DNA from: an uncultured Faecalibacterium sp.
GTDB taxonomy: Bacteria; Bacillota; Clostridia; Oscillospirales; Ruminococcaceae
Assembly: GCA_934525845.1 (NCBI GenBank)
Contig: CAKSZS010000004.1
Coordinates: 75,224-139,223 of the forward strand
DNA: 64,000 nt
Direction: 5' to 3'
Each line of letters begins with the position of its first letter. Positions within the stretch are counted from its first letter, which is position 1. Under the pieces are notes generated by a model that ran no database searches, was not told the origin of the DNA, and saw only the letters and a program-made list of their open reading frames with translations. The position numbers were made by a program, and so were the translations under genes. This document shows positions 61,850 through 64,000 of the stretch, one piece after another.

Positions 61850-63346
61850 ATGCCTTTCCCCCTCGACCATTACATTGAAGCCTCTCATGTTGATTACAAG
61901 GAACGTCTTGAAGAGAAAAAGCCGCGCAGCTGGCTGAAATCCGTGTCGGCATTTGCCAATACCGAGGGCGGACACCTGATTTTTGGCGTAAAGAATGAGC
62001 CGCGCGAGGTCGTAGGATTGGAAAATCCGCAGGCTGTGGTGAGCAGATTGACGGAACTTATCAAAGTCCGCATTGACCCTACACCACGCTATCGGGTGCG
62101 GGAGGTCGAAATAGAGGGCAAGTCCTGCGTTGATCTGGAAGTACAGGACGGTCCGGCGTATCCATATTATTATGCCTTTGACGGTTCTCATACGGCCTAT
62201 GTGCGGCATGGCGACCAGTCCGAAGAAGCCACTTCACGGGAACTGAACGAACTGATTTTGCAGGGCATGAACCAGACCTTTGATGCCCTGCCCAGTTCTT
62301 ATCGAGTGGGTGATGTCAGCTTTACACTGCTGGCCGCGACGTTTAAAAATCTGAAAAAAGAGGATTTCGACCTCGAAAAAGACTTGCCCTCCGCAGGATT
62401 GGTAACAGATGATGGACAGATTACGAATGGCGGCCTGTTACTCTGCGATCAGGGCGTTCTGAAACAATCCCGTATTTTCTGCACGCGCTGGAAAGGCAAC
62501 TACAAGGGCAGCATTGAAGAAGATGCTCTGGATGACAAGGAATTTCAGGGTGCAAGTCTGATTACGCTGCTGCAAAATGCGGAAGATTTTGTTCGCAACA
62601 ACAGCAAAAACCCATGGAGTATTCGGGGTATGACCCGTGAAGAACGCAGTGACTATCCGTATAAGGCCGTTCGTGAGGTGCTGGTCAATGCGCTGATCCA
62701 TCGGAATTATCAGATTCTTGGTTCGGAGATTCATGTGGAAGTGTTCGATGATCGGCTGGAAATCACTTCGCCGGGCGGCATGATGAATGGCCGCAGGGTG
62801 CAGGATATGGATATCCGGCATATTCCGTCTATGCGGCGCAATCAGGTGATCTCGGATGTGTTCTCACGACTCGGCTTTATGGAGCGCCGTGGCAGCGGCA
62901 TTGACCGCATCCTGAACTCTTATGTGGAAGTAGCCCAGAAGCCGACCTTCTACTCGGATTCGGATTTCTTTATCGTCACACTGCCGAATAGAAGTGTAGC
63001 AACTCCGGCACAGATCAGTATGGAAAGTGTGGCAAGTGGTGCGGAAAGTGCGGAAACCTCTGCGGAAAGTGCGGAAACTTCTACAGTGCTCCACGGAATG
63101 AGTACGGATGCAGAAGTGAGTGAACTTTGCGAAAGGCTGAATGGCACGAGACTAACTGCAAGTACAAAAGAGCGGACGCTTGAACTTTTCAAGAGATATC
63201 GGTATCAATATCAGTTCCGCAGCATAAACGTTGCACAGCTATATGGCGTTCAGAAATCGCGTGCATCCTCTATTATCAAGAATCTTATCAAGCATGGATT
63301 GGTGACGTCACCAGAATATGGCGTATACCAATTTGTGAAGAAGTAA
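61850..63346 (+). CDS. AlbA_2 (Schlafen-like) domain protein with GHKL-type ATPase region
   Basis: About 498 residues from the ATG at 61850 (AGTAGGTG upstream). The N-terminal AlbA_2/divergent AAA_4 domain (ASHVDYKERLEEKKPRSWLKSVSAFANTEGGHLIFGVKNE) binds nucleic acid. A middle ATPase-like domain has the VREVLVNALIHRNYQILGSEIHVEVFDDRLEITSPGGM signature of HATPase_c_4. A Glu/Ser/Ala repeat linker (about 405-425) leads to a C-terminal winged helix. Proteins of this type act as regulators or defence components. It is divergent from the helicase operon. Confidence 0.88.
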   Translation: MPFPLDHYIEASHVDYKERLEEKKPRSWLKSVSAFANTEGGHLIFGVKNEPREVVGLENPQAVVSRLTELIKVRIDPTPRYRVREVEIEGKSCVDLEVQDGPAYPYYYAFDGSHTAYVRHGDQSEEATSRELNELILQGMNQTFDALPSSYRVGDVSFTLLAATFKNLKKEDFDLEKDLPSAGLVTDDGQITNGGLLLCDQGVLKQSRIFCTRWKGNYKGSIEEDALDDKEFQGASLITLLQNAEDFVRNNSKNPWSIRGMTREERSDYPYKAVREVLVNALIHRNYQILGSEIHVEVFDDRLEITSPGGMMNGRRVQDMDIRHIPSMRRNQVISDVFSRLGFMERRGSGIDRILNSYVEVAQKPTFYSDSDFFIVTLPNRSVATPAQISMESVASGAESAETSAESAETSTVLHGMSTDAEVSELCERLNGTRLTASTKERTLELFKRYRYQYQFRSINVAQLYGVQKSRASSIIKNLIKHGLVTSPEYGVYQFVKK

Positions 63347-63394
63347 CCTGAGGTGCACTCCGTCAAGTAGACAGAAAAAATAGCATAAGATTTT

Positions 63395-63430
63395 TATTCG
63401 CTGTTTCCACAAGGGAACAGCGAATTTTTT
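63395..63430. terminator. Terminator-like hairpin
   Basis: ATTCGCTGTTTCC-acaa-GGGAACAGCGAAT followed by T6. It can terminate the AlbA_2 transcript and lies inside the IS remnant. Confidence 0.75.
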
Positions 63431-63436
63431 GTGCAG

Positions 63437-63828
63437 TTAATCTTTCTTGTGTCGGCCACGGTGATCTTTTAAAGCCGCTTCTCTTTTTTCTTTGTATTTC
63501 CTGACCCATGTCATGTATAGATTTGCTGATAACCGACCTTGTACTTTTTCACTATCTCCCCGTAATTGTATCCCTTTTCAATGCACTCTCTTACAAGTGC
63601 GATTCGTTCCTCGTAGGTAGTACTTCTCCCTTTGGTCATACGGCTGCCTCCTGTATAACTCTTTAATTCCGTATGACTATTATACATCTTTATCCAGTTT
63701 CGCAACTGCCGATCTGACAAAATTCCATATTTTTTGCAGACCGCATCTAGTGTTTTCTGCCCCTTTAGATATTCTCCTACTGCTTGATATTTTAATTCGG
63801 ATGAGTAGTGATGGTTTTTTCTTGACAT
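63437..63828 (-). pseudogene. IS3-family OrfA transposase, frameshifted
   Basis: MSRKNHHYSSELKYQAVGEY... with two HTH segments (LDAVCKKYGILSDRQLRNWIK and YGEIVKKYKVGYQQIYT). The frame stops at 63511, but the next frame continues WVRKYKEKREAALKDHRGRHKKD to 63437. The cause is a 5-bp tandem duplication, CATGTCATGT on the + strand near 63508-63518. No orfB follows. Confidence 0.8.
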
Positions 63829-63947
63829 GAAAATACCCCCAGAGTATTCAGAGTTTTTGTTTTTACTCTGTCTACTCTAGGGGTAGCATACCAGAAACTG
63901 GGGGGGCGCTGCGGTTTTATGGAAAACGCCTCAGGCGCTGCAAAGCC

Positions 63948-64000
63948 TCAGTGCAGCAGGGAGCTGACCCATGCCCGGGCGGCCGTCTTGGCCTGGAGCT
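63948..64000 (-). CDS. C-terminal end of a gene entering from the right (partial)
   Basis: High-GC sequence resumes after the IS remnant. The minus-strand frame ...LQAKTAARAWVSSLLH ending at 63948 looks like a protein C-terminus, but only 16 codons are visible. It may mark the return to backbone or another island segment. Low certainty. Confidence 0.3.
   Translation of the reverse strand, partial: LQAKTAARAWVSSLLH

Larger units (their letters stand above)
63357..63884. mobile_element. IS3-type remnant with terminal inverted repeats
   Basis: About 530 bp. The left end has CTCCGTCAAGTAGACAGAAA and the right end, reversed, CCCCTAGAGTAGACAGAGTA, sharing AGTAGACAGA. It holds only an orfA-like gene and no orfB, so it cannot move on its own. 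It sits directly after the AlbA_2 gene. Confidence 0.7.

Noticed and set aside
31633..63900. A second copy of the tRNA-Lys 3' end as attR
   Set aside because: I looked for GAGCGCACCA-type sequence at the plausible junctions (37-38 kb, 56 kb, 63.3-64 kb) and saw none; it may lie outside the window.
1..64000. CRISPR array
   Set aside because: No regularly spaced 20-40 bp direct repeats with unique spacers were seen; the repeats present are short and palindromic or 10-11 bp iterons.

Overview
The window reads as chromosome from a high-GC gut Firmicute of the Oscillospiraceae/Ruminococcaceae, most like Faecalibacterium. This is judged from protein style, many Tat-type lipoproteins, split transketolase and dispersed intergenic hairpin repeats; no database was searched. 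Positions 1 to about 31,480 are host backbone with strong GC bias in the coding sequence. From the tRNA-Lys at 31,405 to at least 63.9 kb the sequence is lower in GC, strand-biased and full of broken genes, so it is a composite genomic island.

Backbone. pstB-phoU (phosphate) is followed by an AraC-type regulator, a GNAT acetyltransferase, a secreted tandem-domain protein with a cystatin-like QVVAG motif, sstT, an ECF transporter S component behind an attenuator-like leader, the two transketolase halves, a LysR regulator divergent from an exported FMN/FAD reductase, and thioredoxin. A complete histidine pathway follows in order: a hisZ-hisG fusion, hisD, hisC, hisB, hisH, hisA, hisF, hisIE and a PHP histidinol phosphatase. 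After it come a MATE exporter, a PRTase-like protein, three tandem Tat lipoproteins with an XRE regulator, a leucine-rich-repeat lipoprotein, a phosphoglycerate-mutase-like phosphatase, a fourth Tat-exported paralogue and two adjacent DUF3048 lipoproteins.

Island. Beside the tRNA-Lys lie a tyrosine integrase, an excisionase, an SF3 helicase/primase, a CHC2 zinc primase and a relaxase. This is the core of an integrative mobilizable element; three copies of TGCACGGT at exact 11-bp spacing sit between the tRNA and the integrase. At 38.0-52.3 kb is a minus-strand defence operon: small HTH regulator, uncharacterised 774-788 aa protein, BrxP (PAPS-reductase/DndC-like with ferredoxin clusters), BrxC/PglY-like ATPase, PglZ, a 66-aa Cys-rich protein, BrxL and a DndA/IscS-like cysteine desulfurase. 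This is a BREX type 4 system with no DNA methyltransferase. The PP-loop protein with Fe-S clusters plus the desulfurase suggests self-marking by DNA sulfur (phosphorothioate) chemistry. A divergent stub that looks like a DndB/DGQHR gene is cut off and joined to a dead serine recombinase.

The BREX segment plus a few unknown genes (about 37,759-56,253) appears to be inserted inside a type III R-M mod gene. The mod 5' part lies at 56.2-56.65 kb and the following DPPY-containing fragment at 37.56-37.76 kb, on the same strand. Both junctions carry matching imperfect inverted repeats. The interrupted locus also has an SNF2-like helicase with a PLD-like N-terminus, a DUF4391 protein, a 107-aa protein and a two-TM protein. 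An AlbA_2/ATPase regulator and a decayed IS3-type element close the island.
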